A DNA stretch of 64,000 nucleotides from Candidatus Lernaella stagnicola (lineage in GTDB: Bacteria; Lernaellota; Lernaellaia; Lernaellales; Lernaellaceae), in assembly GCA_030765525.1 (NCBI GenBank), contig JAVCCK010000023.1:124001-188000 (forward strand), in the 5' to 3' direction. Below are positions 26,767 through 35,879 of the stretch, in pieces. The stretch's first letter is position 1, and the number at the start of each line of letters is the position of its first letter. Position numbers and translations under genes: made by a program. The notes beneath the pieces were generated by a model, which saw only the letters and a list, made by a program, of their open reading frames with translations, searched no databases and was not told the origin of the DNA.

Positions 26767-29195
26767 GGTTCTTTCCCTCCTGTACCTCTCGTCTTAAGAT
26801 TCGGCATATCAACGGTGAAAACACTTTTATCCGACAAGACGAAATAGCAGTCGCCATCGGAATAGATGCGATCCTTATCGATCCGTACATCGCCCGGTGG
26901 GCACGGTTCCAACCAGCCCTCGTCACCGATGGCGATACGCTTGACGCGCCGCATAAGCGTCACGTTCCCGGCCGGCCTTGCGATCACCCCGCGGTATCGC
27001 GGATACAAAACATAGCGCGCCTGCTTCTTGTTGCGGAAGCAGTGCGCGATGAAGGCGCGTTCGTGCTTATACCAACCCTTGCGTTCCACCAACTGAGCGA
27101 TGGCGTTGGCGTATTTGCCCATACTCTTCATTTCCGCCGCGGATACACAGTGAAAATACAAACGCCGATCGAATTTGTTGGGCCATATCCAACCGAAAAC
27201 GATAAACAGCACGACCAGTAACAGCAATCCGGTCAGGATGTATTTATCGTAGCATAGCCACAGGTTTTTCCAATGGAAATCCGTGCTGTAGAAGAGCGGC
27301 GCAACCGTCACCTGCTTCGGCGCCACAACCGGCGCAAAAGACAGCTTGGCGCCGTCGCCGGGCACGTTGCATCCGAAAATACAGCGCGGACTGCGCATGC
27401 ACACCACCAGGTCGCGGTGGTTGTCGCTGAAGGTAAAACGGTGCGCGAAGCGACCTTCGCCGACCGGCTTTTTGTCAGTCGCGCCGTAATCCAACCACAG
27501 GCTCGTACCGTCGCCCAACCGGCCGTCCACCGACAACTCCACCTCGTAGGGCATCGTCACCGGCACGCCGTCCAAACGAATGGGCGTGCACACTTCCTGG
27601 TACGCCCGCATTTTCCCGAAACACACCCTACCCACGGCAAAGGGCGTGATTTCACCGATGGTGAGATCGGTGGTCGCCATGGCCATCGACGGCGAACTGG
27701 TTTGCACCGTCGCGGGGTATTTCCCCGGTTTGGCGAAACGATGATAGTAGGTGTACACGCCGTCGCCGGCTTTTTCGCCGCCGTTGGCATCGTCGGCGAG
27801 CACGTATTTCTGGCCGTCGACGGTGATGGTAACCGGTTCTAGATCTTTCAAACGCGCCGGGGAGGACACGGGCCGGCCCGAAGGCGTGCGGATCTCGGCC
27901 GCCAAGCGGAAATCGACGTCGACAAAGCCCTCGCGATCCCCGACGTATACGGGGAAGAGCTTGATAGGGCCGATGGTAACATCGCAACTGGTGTGCAGGT
28001 TCATTTTGGCGTGCTTGAGCTCGCACACCGCCGTGTAGATGCCCATTTTGGGGAATGTGCCGGTGCCGGTGAAAACACCGTCTTTGGCTTTTCCGCCGTT
28101 TTTGCCGTCGTCGCGCAACTGGGCGGTCATTTTGCCGAACTTCATCTCGACGAAGGCCGCCTTGAACCCCGGCGGTAGCGGCGCCAGCTTGCCGTCGTTG
28201 TTTTCCAACCGCACGGCCAGATGCACCGGGTCGCCCGTCGCGCCGCCGATGTTCGCCTCGCACCTCAGGTGCATGCCGTAGCGCCGCACAATGAAATAAT
28301 CGACGTTGTCCGGTCCGACGGCCTCAAACGTCCATTTGCCCGCGTTGGGACGAATCAAGTGCACGATGCGGTAATGCCAATACGTCTTGCTGCCGTCGGT
28401 AATTTCCCCCGCGGCAAAATGCTTGTTGGCGGCCTTGTTGCCTGGACTGCCATTAGGATCGGTCACGCGAACATCGCGGATATCATCTTTCGAAACCAGC
28501 GCCACGAACGCTTCGTCGTCGAAATCGGTGAAGCCTTTGGCGAAGGCGCCGCGCGAGCTGCCCGACGTCGCCTCGGAGGCGCCCAAACACCGCTGATAGG
28601 TGTTGGCCAGAACCTTCGTCAGTTCGTTGACCTGCTGCACGGCGTGGAAATCGTTGCGTCCGCCGAAGGAAGCCAATTGTTGCAGGTATGTAAAATTTAC
28701 GTTACCGATACCAATTGTGATGATTTCCGAAACGCCGAGCTTTTGTCGCAATTCGTTTTGATAATGGGGTACGTCAAACGAGTTTTGGCCGTCGGCGATG
28801 AACACCAACACGCGGCGTTGACTGGCACGTTTGCGATAAAGCGCCACGGCCTTGTCAAGCGCCGGCGCGTAATACGTGCCTTGATCGTAAGCGGCCAGTC
28901 GTCGAATGATATTGTTTTGGGAGCCCGAAGCGACGTGACCACTGCCACCTAAAAACGATACGACATCAACAATGTCGTCTTTCTGCATGAGGTCGCGGAG
29001 AATCATCGTTCCCAGCACCGCTTGCCGGTTACTATCATTGCCCCTCATGCTGCTGGAGTTGTCGACGATGATGATGTAGTGCGTTTGGCTCTTGCCGTTC
29101 GCCGCGTCGGCAAACTTACCCGCGCCCGCCGCCATCACGGCGAACAACGCCGCCAACAGGACAAGCCAAAATGCTCGCGCCCGCCCGTTAATCAT
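26754..29195 (-). CDS. Membrane-anchored periplasmic vWA-domain protein 1
   Basis: The product is 813 residues from the ATG at 29195. An export helix (about 8-24) is followed directly by a von Willebrand A domain with an intact MIDAS, DNSSSM (45-50). About 400 residues of beta-rich, Ig-like modules follow, with pairs like GDGVYTYYHRFAKPGKYPATV. One transmembrane helix near residue 650 (GLLLLVVLFIVFGWIW) precedes a C-terminal domain of about 140 residues that should face the cytosol. MIDAS sites bind ligands through Mg2+. The topology suggests a periplasmic sensor or adhesin relaying to the cytosolic tubulin-like partner encoded next. It overlaps the upstream vWA gene by 8 bases and the downstream tubulin-like gene by 13. 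Confidence 0.85.
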   Translation of the reverse strand: MINGRARAFWLVLLAALFAVMAAGAGKFADAANGKSQTHYIIIVDNSSSMRGNDSNRQAVLGTMILRDLMQKDDIVDVVSFLGGSGHVASGSQNNIIRRLAAYDQGTYYAPALDKAVALYRKRASQRRVLVFIADGQNSFDVPHYQNELRQKLGVSEIITIGIGNVNFTYLQQLASFGGRNDFHAVQQVNELTKVLANTYQRCLGASEATSGSSRGAFAKGFTDFDDEAFVALVSKDDIRDVRVTDPNGSPGNKAANKHFAAGEITDGSKTYWHYRIVHLIRPNAGKWTFEAVGPDNVDYFIVRRYGMHLRCEANIGGATGDPVHLAVRLENNDGKLAPLPPGFKAAFVEMKFGKMTAQLRDDGKNGGKAKDGVFTGTGTFPKMGIYTAVCELKHAKMNLHTSCDVTIGPIKLFPVYVGDREGFVDVDFRLAAEIRTPSGRPVSSPARLKDLEPVTITVDGQKYVLADDANGGEKAGDGVYTYYHRFAKPGKYPATVQTSSPSMAMATTDLTIGEITPFAVGRVCFGKMRAYQEVCTPIRLDGVPVTMPYEVELSVDGRLGDGTSLWLDYGATDKKPVGEGRFAHRFTFSDNHRDLVVCMRSPRCIFGCNVPGDGAKLSFAPVVAPKQVTVAPLFYSTDFHWKNLWLCYDKYILTGLLLLVVLFIVFGWIWPNKFDRRLYFHCVSAAEMKSMGKYANAIAQLVERKGWYKHERAFIAHCFRNKKQARYVLYPRYRGVIARPAGNVTLMRRVKRIAIGDEGWLEPCPPGDVRIDKDRIYSDGDCYFVLSDKSVFTVDMPNLKTRGTGGKEPWQR

Positions 29196-31605
29196 CGTAG
29201 TCGAGCCTCCAGGCCAAACCGTTCTCGAAGCGGTACCACACAGCGATCTTCGGCCGGAAATGGTGTTTTCTCCCCGGGCGAAGCGAGTGTTGCGTATGGT
29301 CGGCCACGAAGGGATTGATCTCCAGCAACGTGACTTCGTGCAGCGCGTGAATTTCAAACAGCGCATGCTCGTCTTTCGAGGGATCCAGCGGTACGAGGAG
29401 CACGTCGCAACCGCGGCGCGAGCCCGACGGTCGCGTGGTGTGCGAAAGCCCGAGGCGTTGCTTACCGGTCAGCAAGCGTCGCACGCTGGTGTAACTGCGA
29501 ACCAGCTCTTTGCCGTCGGGCATTAGTCGGCCTTCATCGTTGGGCTTGCCCCGCTCGTTCCACTCGATCACCAAATCTCGCGGGAAGCGCGGCTGCGAGC
29601 GAATGCGATAGAAAAAGTAGATGATGGCCAAAAAGATCAGTGGCCATTTGATGATCTTCCGCCAGCGGTCCCATGCCGAAGGCACATCGAATTGATAGTC
29701 GAGAAGCAGGCGATTACCGGCGTAGGGAAATTTCCGGTGCGGTTCCGACGAAGGCACCAACTCCAAGGCGGTATCGACTAGGGGGTCGACTTTCTTAACG
29801 TACATGCTCGACTGAATGCAAACCTCGATATCTTGCGGCTTGGTCAGGTCGAACTCGGGCGCGGTCTTGACCCAAGGGTCGCCATCGAGCATCACCAGCG
29901 GGAGGTTGCCGTGTCCCTTGAGCACCACGGCCACGTGCTCTCTCAAGAACCGCGACTGCGAAGTCTTGAGATTCGCCGTGTCTTCCAGGCCGCGCCAGAC
30001 CAACCGGAACTTGCGGTCGACATCCGAATCACTCGCCGGAACAAGTTGGGAACTCAGGGTGATCTTGTGGCACACCGGCTGCTGGTAACTGACCATCCCG
30101 GCATTAAGGATAGGGCGCGTCGAGCCCGCGCCCGCAACCGCATGCCCCGCGTAATGGCCCTGCAAATCCGGAATGATTTCCACTTCCAGCGGCCGGCATT
30201 TCGGCGAGACGACCGACTTGGCCGAGGTCAAGTGGGCAAATACGCTGAACAGCTTGCCGACATCGGTGACGTTCAGGTTGACTTCGCCGAAAAAGCGCTC
30301 CTGCCGGGGCGATCCCTGATCCATACAAGCGTCGGGCAACGGGCTGCCGGTTTGGGAATGACAGGCCGACAAATTCTGCGTGCTCGATGTCGCCGCACCG
30401 CCGGAGCCATCATCGACCGATACCGTGGCCATGGCGCTGTAACTTTGCGCGGCGTGCGCCGTCATCGGCTTTTCCTGGCCGCCGACCACCGTCGCGGGTT
30501 CGAGAAATACGCGCAACTTCTGGTTCCAAGGAATCTGAAGCCGGTTGTTACCGCCCACGGCCAGGGAGTCGACCGGATGCACCGAAACCCGCAAGTTGTA
30601 GTGAATGATCACCAACGCGCCCATGTGCGGCTGCTTCAGTTCAAGTTTCCATGTACCCGACGCCGGCGAAATGAACTTGCCGATGTAGTAATTTTCCACA
30701 CCTTTTTTGTCGGGATGCGCAACCTCGTCGCTGATCGGAGTGAAGTTCGGCGTTTGGCCCTTCGGGGCGGTGAATTTGAAGTGGCGACCGCTTACGAAAT
30801 CGCGCGAGGAGTACACGATCAGCGTCATTTTTTCCGCTTGGTCGGTTACCTCGATACTGCGCGTCACCCTCCTGGACACCGGCTTCTCGTCGAACACCGT
30901 CAACCCGTATTCCTCGCGGATGACGTCGCCCAAACGCGACAGCAACTCGTCTTTACCGCGAACGTAGTCGAATTCACCCTGGCGACCCAGGCGCGCAAAC
31001 AGCGCCGGGGTTTCACCCTTGATGCAATATCGGGACGAGGACACGGTACAAGGCACGCCCAGGCCCAGGGCGCGCACGGTGATTTTTTTGGCTTGTAACT
31101 GCCTCTTCAACGGCCCGAACGCGACGATATCGCTTTGCACGGCGTCGGGGTTGCCGTCGGTTATCAGAAACACAACGCGGTTTTCGCTTTGCTTGGCCGG
31201 GCCGCTGAATCCCTGCCAGTTCGCCGCCGTGTTCAGGGGAGGGGCGAAGTACGTGTAATTGGCTTTGTATTCTAAAACTGACTCGACGTTCGTGGCGAAA
31301 TGCTTCAAGCCCAGCGCGGGATCATATACAACGGGTTTTTCGAAACTGGCGGCTTGCCCGAGAACGAAAGTTTCGTCAAACGGCAGCACGGCCACTTTAT
31401 TCGAACCCTCGGCCATGAGGTCGGCAAGGATGAGTACGCCGAGTTTCGCCAGAGCGCGGGGGTCCTGGTTTTTCATCGACTTCGAGGTGTCGATAATGAT
31501 GAAAGTGTTGGACTCGGCCGCGGCTAGGCCGGGCAGCAGGAAAAGGACAAACGCCAACCCGGCCGCCAACCAGAGCGACCGTTTCTTTCGGCTAAGGTTG
31601 CGCAT
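29188..31605 (-). CDS. Membrane-anchored periplasmic vWA-domain protein 2
   Basis: The product is 805 residues from the ATG at 31605 (GCGGAG upstream). It has a basic start, an export helix ending LPGLAAA, and a vWA domain with MIDAS DTSKSM (39-44). Beta-sandwich modules follow, then a helix near residue 640 (WPLIFLAIIYFFYRI), and a cytosolic C-terminal domain of about 140 residues. It shares the layout of the next gene (vWA, beta modules, single helix, short tail), but the tails are not alike, so the pair probably arose by duplication and now binds different partners. A longer version from a GTG at 31644 is possible. It overlaps the small upstream gene by 14 bases and the next one by 8. Confidence 0.83.
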   Translation of the reverse strand: MRNLSRKKRSLWLAAGLAFVLFLLPGLAAAESNTFIIIDTSKSMKNQDPRALAKLGVLILADLMAEGSNKVAVLPFDETFVLGQAASFEKPVVYDPALGLKHFATNVESVLEYKANYTYFAPPLNTAANWQGFSGPAKQSENRVVFLITDGNPDAVQSDIVAFGPLKRQLQAKKITVRALGLGVPCTVSSSRYCIKGETPALFARLGRQGEFDYVRGKDELLSRLGDVIREEYGLTVFDEKPVSRRVTRSIEVTDQAEKMTLIVYSSRDFVSGRHFKFTAPKGQTPNFTPISDEVAHPDKKGVENYYIGKFISPASGTWKLELKQPHMGALVIIHYNLRVSVHPVDSLAVGGNNRLQIPWNQKLRVFLEPATVVGGQEKPMTAHAAQSYSAMATVSVDDGSGGAATSSTQNLSACHSQTGSPLPDACMDQGSPRQERFFGEVNLNVTDVGKLFSVFAHLTSAKSVVSPKCRPLEVEIIPDLQGHYAGHAVAGAGSTRPILNAGMVSYQQPVCHKITLSSQLVPASDSDVDRKFRLVWRGLEDTANLKTSQSRFLREHVAVVLKGHGNLPLVMLDGDPWVKTAPEFDLTKPQDIEVCIQSSMYVKKVDPLVDTALELVPSSEPHRKFPYAGNRLLLDYQFDVPSAWDRWRKIIKWPLIFLAIIYFFYRIRSQPRFPRDLVIEWNERGKPNDEGRLMPDGKELVRSYTSVRRLLTGKQRLGLSHTTRPSGSRRGCDVLLVPLDPSKDEHALFEIHALHEVTLLEINPFVADHTQHSLRPGRKHHFRPKIAVWYRFENGLAWRLDYDD

Positions 31606-31834
31606 GCGTGCTCCGCGCAGTTTGGGGTAGGGTATTTTCGTCACATGGTTGCGCCGACCACATCGTCGGCGGAGCGTTCCATTGCTCACCGAGCGCTTCT
31701 AAGAGTTTCGATCCGCAAAAAAAGAGCGCCACAACCAGCAGAATCATCATGAACAAACGAATCAGGCAGCCGGGCTGCCAGATCAACGCTTGCTTCTTCG
31801 CCTTTTTTGTCTTCGAAGGGTTCCCGGCCATCAT
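31592..31834 (-). CDS. Small single-pass membrane protein, first gene of the tubulin/vWA operon
   Basis: This 80-residue protein has a Lys-rich start (KTKKAKKQ), a helix from about 23 to 45 (CLIRLFMMILLVVALFFCG) and a polar tail. The ATG pair at 31834 follows AAGGTCGCGGGG. The 14-base overlap with the vWA gene and its position at the head of the operon support reality. The function is unknown, perhaps a membrane partner of the vWA proteins. Confidence 0.6.
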   Translation of the reverse strand: MMAGNPSKTKKAKKQALIWQPGCLIRLFMMILLVVALFFCGSKLLEALGEQWNAPPTMWSAQPCDENTLPQTARSTHAQP

Positions 31835-31943
31835 CCCCGCGACCTTCTTGCAGTTTGAGACGATTTATAGTCAATTGTTGAAGCGTTGAATTTCTACCAC
31901 AAAACGCTCGTTATTGTAACAGCTATTTTTAGCGCAATCGCCT

Positions 31944-31959
31944 CCCGGAAACTTCCGGG
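31944..31959. promoter_or_regulatory. Perfect inverted repeat between two divergent operons (possible operator)
   Basis: CCCGGAA-AC-TTCCGGG is a perfect 7+7 palindrome with a 2-base centre in the 146-base gap between the divergent starts at 31834 and 31981. It sits 9 bases before the ribosome site of the rightward operon. A second imperfectly placed repeat, AGCGTT...AACGCT, lies near 31882-31910. There is no adjacent T-tract, so a protein-binding site shared by both operons is plausible. I could not fix clear -35/-10 boxes in this gap. Confidence 0.45.
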
Positions 31960-31980
31960 GCAAGTGTGGAGTCTAATGGA

Positions 31981-32229
31981 ATGATAAGTGAATCTGTGAT
32001 TCGCATCGGTGTTATCATCGTGTTTTCGGTGTTTGGTTTTCGGTTGATCATTACGGGCGGCCTTTTCAGCCGCCAAGCCGGTTTGGGCGTGCTGATGTTG
32101 GCCGCGGCTTTTTTCGTGTTCGGTTACTATTACGTGCAGGGGTTCCTGCAAGGGGTGATAACGCCCCTCATCACGCTGGCCGTGGTGGTATTTGGCATCA
32201 GCATCATCGTTCGCGGCTTATTTAAATAA
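31981..32229 (+). CDS. Small membrane protein with three hydrophobic helices
   Basis: The product is 82 residues, almost entirely hydrophobic, with about three helices (IRIGVIIVFSVFGFRLII, GLGVLMLAAAFFVFGYYYV, PLITLAVVVFGISIIVRGL). The ATG at 31981 has GGAG 9 bases upstream; a GTG at 31966 would add 5 residues. It is the first gene of the rightward operon, with the zinc-ribbon membrane protein 12 bases downstream. The family is unknown. Confidence 0.7.
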   Translation: MISESVIRIGVIIVFSVFGFRLIITGGLFSRQAGLGVLMLAAAFFVFGYYYVQGFLQGVITPLITLAVVVFGISIIVRGLFK

Positions 32230-32241
32230 CGAGGCAAAGTC

Positions 32242-33009
32242 ATGCCAATGTGCAGAATCTGTGGCCATGAGGTCCAAGCCGGTCGGCCGTGTCCGATTTG
32301 CGGCTCCCACTCCGCGTCGGGTTCCGATCGCGGCGTCGACCGAGGCGATACCGTCCACGAGCGGCCGGTAAAACGACGGCCGACTCCGACGGCTGAGTCA
32401 CCCACGCCCGACTTTTCCGTCGAGGAGGAAGATGAGGATACCGGCAAGTGGTCGAACCTGCTGGTGGGCGACGTGGTCGAAACCAAAGGACCGCATAACG
32501 CCAGCCCCTCCTTCAATTGGTGGAAATTGGGGACGATTCTGCTGCTGATCATCTTTTTGGGGCCGGTGATCCTGACACTCGCGCTCGTCTTGTTTTCCCT
32601 CAAACTCGCCTTGATGATCCTGGGCATCAGCCGCGGCGCCCGCGGCCGCTCCTGGCTCGACGAAATCCTCATTTTCCATGTCATCGGCTCCGCGTTCCGC
32701 AAGCCCGAACCGGTGCCGGTGTATTCGCATATCGTCAAGCGCGACAATCCGCCGGGCCTCGTGCTGGCCAAACAGATGGGCGAATTCGTCGACGGCCAAA
32801 TATGCCAGTCCAACCACGTGCGCCTGCGTGGCCGCTCGCGGCGCGGCACCTTCTGGATCGACTCGGGTAGCTATAACGAAACACTCGACGTGACCCTCAA
32901 CCTGGAGTCCAATCCCTGGCGCACCGCCTTTTTCGTGACGGTCGTGCTCGCCGCCGGCGTCCTGATTCTGCTGTCCGTCTACCAATCCACGCCGATCATC
33001 GGCCCCTAA
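32242..33009 (+). CDS. Zinc-ribbon membrane protein
   Basis: The product is 255 residues: a zinc ribbon at the N-terminus (C4, C7, C17, C20), an acidic linker (EEEDEDTG), and a hydrophobic region (about 93-128) that can span the membrane once or twice. A cytosolic-looking beta domain (GRSRRGTFWIDSGSYNETLDVTLNLE) and a final helix (about 229-247) follow. It lies 12 bases behind the small membrane protein and 11 before the HerA-like ATPase, so it is in an operon with both. It may be the membrane anchor of the ATPase. The fold of the middle part is not recognised. Confidence 0.75.
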   Translation: MPMCRICGHEVQAGRPCPICGSHSASGSDRGVDRGDTVHERPVKRRPTPTAESPTPDFSVEEEDEDTGKWSNLLVGDVVETKGPHNASPSFNWWKLGTILLLIIFLGPVILTLALVLFSLKLALMILGISRGARGRSWLDEILIFHVIGSAFRKPEPVPVYSHIVKRDNPPGLVLAKQMGEFVDGQICQSNHVRLRGRSRRGTFWIDSGSYNETLDVTLNLESNPWRTAFFVTVVLAAGVLILLSVYQSTPIIGP

Positions 33010-33020
33010 GCGAGGTAGGG

Positions 33021-35873
33021 ATGACCTGCACCCTGTTGACCGAAATTTTGAACACCGACAGCGTCGATTTGAACAAGATCGCTCAAGGTCTGCTTTTTGC
33101 CAAACACGGAACCGAAGCGCTGCCTTTTTCGTTTCCCAAATACGTCGTGCAGACGATCAAGAACACGCCGCACCAGCGGGTTCGCGGTCGCACCGATTGG
33201 CCGAAGGCCGAGCCGCCGTATTTGCCCGAGTCGGTGTTGGCTTCCTTCCACGCCATCGGGTCGCGGCTCGTTTTCGTCCTGCGGTCCGACGGCAACATCG
33301 TGCACGTTTCGTTGGGCACCGATGCCGAACGCGAACGCTTGCTGCACGATCTGGTCACCGCCGAAATCGGCGCGCCCGAACGGAAAACCGAGCGCGACGA
33401 TTTGCCGTGGGACGAGTTCCGCCACATCCGTCTGCTCTTCGGCGTGCCGCGGTGGCAAAAGGACGACAGCCCGCCGATCGCCGACGTCCTACTCGATTCC
33501 TTGCGGTCGCTGCCCTTTACCTACGTTTTTTTGGCGGTGCCGGTGCCGCCGGAAACACTGGCCAAAGCCGCGCGGCAATTGCAGCGCACGGCGCAGACGA
33601 TCGATCAAAATTTTCTGAAAATCGGCGAAAAAGCCGACGCCGACCGCCGCGCCCGGCAGGCCCTCGATTTGGTCGATGCGCACCGCGTTCGTGTTGAGCG
33701 GGGCTTGCAGGCGGGTATGTGGCGCGTCGTGCCCTTGGTGATGGCCGCTACCGAAACCGCCGCCGACCTGGCCGCTTCAGTCCTGGCGGGGTGTCTGCGA
33801 CACGAACCGGAAAAGCCGGAGGATGACCCGCTGCCGATTCGTTCGTGCCTCGTCGCGCCCGCCGGCTCGGCAACCACCGCCGAACACCTCGACACGTGGT
33901 TGTTTTCCGACGAAGCGGCGCGCTTGTGCCCCCTGCCCCTGCGCGATCGACCCGGTTTCTGCGTGTCCCGCGCCGCCACCTTCGACGTCGACCCCATCGA
34001 GAACGAGGGGGAGACGATTGAGATCGCTTCGATCATGGACGGCGAACGCATAACACCCAATCGTCTCGAATTGCCCATCGATCAATTCGCGCGTCACTGC
34101 GTGGTCGTGGGGAACACCGGTTCGGGTAAGACGAACACCATCCAGTTCATCCTCGTGCACCTGGCGCGGCGCAACATTCCGTTTTTGGTTATCGAGCCGG
34201 CCAAAAGCGAATACCGTGGCTTGGCAGCGCATATTCCGGGGCTGACGCGCTTCCGGTTGGGTGCCGTGCCGGATGAGGAGGGTGAGCTACCGCTCTTTTT
34301 CAATCCTTTCTTTTTCCCGGAAGGTTTTCCGCTGCACACGCACATTGACTATTTGAAGAACACCTTCATCGCCAGCTTCGGCCTATTCCCGCCCGCCCCG
34401 TACCTGCTGGAAACGGCGCTCTATCGGGTGTACGAGGAGCGAGGCTGGGATATCGTCACCGGCCGGCATCTGCGCGGGCGCGACCGCCTCGCCTTCCCAA
34501 CGATGACCGACCTGTTGGAGCAAATCGATCCCGTCGTGGAAGCCGCGCAGTACCACGATGAGATCACGCGCAACCTTAAGGGAGCGTTGAAAACCCGCAT
34601 CGGCAATTTGTGCGTCGGACCCAAGGGCTTGTGCCTCAACTCCGGCGAAAACGTGCCCTGCGAAGTGCTCTTCGACTCGCCCACGCTGATCGAAATCAAG
34701 GACATGGGCTCCGACGAGGAAAAAGCGCTGCTGATGGGCCTGATCCTCACGCGGTTGTACGAGTATCGCGTCGCCGCCCAAGCCGGGCCCCAAAGTCACC
34801 TGCGCCACTTGTTGGTCGTCGAGGAGGCGCACCGTCTGCTGCGTCGGGTGCAGTCGCGGTCTTCCGAAGAAGGCGACATGCAGGGCAAAGCGATTGAGAC
34901 TTTCGTCAACATCGTGGCCGAAGTTCGCGCGTACGGTCAGGGGGTATTAGTTGGCGAGCAGTTGCCGAGCAAGCTGGCCGCCGACGTGGTGAAGAACGCC
35001 TGCACGAAAATCGTGCATCGCCTCGGACCCAAGGAAGACCGCGATTTCGTCGGCGACATGATGGTGCTGCTGCATCCGCAAAAGCAGGCGCTGGCCAATT
35101 TGCGCGTCGGCCAAGCGGTCATTCACGGCGAGCCCATGGACGGCGCGATGCGCGTGATGATCGACTGCTTCCCCCCCAGCGGCACGCCGGCGACCCGGAA
35201 ACAGAAACCGGATGCGGTCGGCCCCGATTTGCTGCAGCGGTACAAAACGACGCTCTTCGAGCACCGGTTCGAGGCATTGTGGAGCGACGCAACATTCCAG
35301 GCCGACGTCAACCTCTTCTTCTTCCAGTTGATTTGCGGCGAGGACCCCGACGGCGCACTGAACCTGCTGAAACAAAAAGCGGGCGATCTGCTGGTCGATC
35401 ATGACCGTCACGACGACGGCCGGTTCTTGGGAGCGGTCATCCGCCAGGCGCTGCGACGCCGCGCCCTGCACTATGGCTGGTCGGAAAAAGAGTTCGACGC
35501 AATGTGCGAAGCGGCCCGGAAATTCCACGGTTTTCCGGAACGATTGCGCGAGCGGTTGGTCACAAAAAAAAGAGCGTTTCCGTTCTGCCGCCTTTGCCCG
35601 CAGCGATGCGCGTACGGGTACGAAGTCGGCTGGTTGACGCGGGATCCGATGTTCCGCACGGCGTTCTCGATGTTGTTTGACGCCCCCAACCGGGACATGT
35701 CTTTCGAGGAAGAGGCGATGGCTTTCGTCGGCGACTGGTTCCAAACGGAGTTGGAAACGCTCCTTTTGCCGCCCCCGGCCCTGGCCGCCTGCGTCATCGC
35801 TCACGGCTGCCGCGCGGCGAAAGTGACTCCAGGCCGAATCAACCGGACGTTCGCCGAACTCGTAAGCGATTAG
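33021..35873 (+). CDS. HerA/DUF87-type P-loop ATPase
   Basis: The product is 950 residues. After an N-terminal domain of about 340 residues it shows the HerA/VirB4-like core. Walker A is VVGNTGSGKTNT (362-373), followed by FLVIEPAKSEYRGLA; Walker B is LLVVEEAHRLLRRV near 596-609; and TKIVHRLGPKEDRDFVGDMM resembles the sensor region of the family. The C-terminal about 150 residues carry a Cys pair motif, CRLCPQRCAYG. HerA-type ATPases form hexamers that pump DNA, and related ones serve in conjugation and several anti-phage systems; no NurA-like nuclease is next to it here. The start ATG follows GAGGTAGGG. The gene is in the rightward operon divergent from the vWA/tubulin operon. Confidence 0.85.
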   Translation: MTCTLLTEILNTDSVDLNKIAQGLLFAKHGTEALPFSFPKYVVQTIKNTPHQRVRGRTDWPKAEPPYLPESVLASFHAIGSRLVFVLRSDGNIVHVSLGTDAERERLLHDLVTAEIGAPERKTERDDLPWDEFRHIRLLFGVPRWQKDDSPPIADVLLDSLRSLPFTYVFLAVPVPPETLAKAARQLQRTAQTIDQNFLKIGEKADADRRARQALDLVDAHRVRVERGLQAGMWRVVPLVMAATETAADLAASVLAGCLRHEPEKPEDDPLPIRSCLVAPAGSATTAEHLDTWLFSDEAARLCPLPLRDRPGFCVSRAATFDVDPIENEGETIEIASIMDGERITPNRLELPIDQFARHCVVVGNTGSGKTNTIQFILVHLARRNIPFLVIEPAKSEYRGLAAHIPGLTRFRLGAVPDEEGELPLFFNPFFFPEGFPLHTHIDYLKNTFIASFGLFPPAPYLLETALYRVYEERGWDIVTGRHLRGRDRLAFPTMTDLLEQIDPVVEAAQYHDEITRNLKGALKTRIGNLCVGPKGLCLNSGENVPCEVLFDSPTLIEIKDMGSDEEKALLMGLILTRLYEYRVAAQAGPQSHLRHLLVVEEAHRLLRRVQSRSSEEGDMQGKAIETFVNIVAEVRAYGQGVLVGEQLPSKLAADVVKNACTKIVHRLGPKEDRDFVGDMMVLLHPQKQALANLRVGQAVIHGEPMDGAMRVMIDCFPPSGTPATRKQKPDAVGPDLLQRYKTTLFEHRFEALWSDATFQADVNLFFFQLICGEDPDGALNLLKQKAGDLLVDHDRHDDGRFLGAVIRQALRRRALHYGWSEKEFDAMCEAARKFHGFPERLRERLVTKKRAFPFCRLCPQRCAYGYEVGWLTRDPMFRTAFSMLFDAPNRDMSFEEEAMAFVGDWFQTELETLLLPPPALAACVIAHGCRAAKVTPGRINRTFAELVSD

Positions 35874-35879
35874 GAGGCT

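Noticed and set aside
17090-35873. DISARM- or BREX-like defence island, suggested by a DUF1998-like protein and a HerA-like ATPase
   Set aside because: No methylase, phospholipase D, PglZ or nuclease gene is present, the helicase-like protein has lost key motifs and gained membrane helices, and the partners are vWA and tubulin-like proteins.
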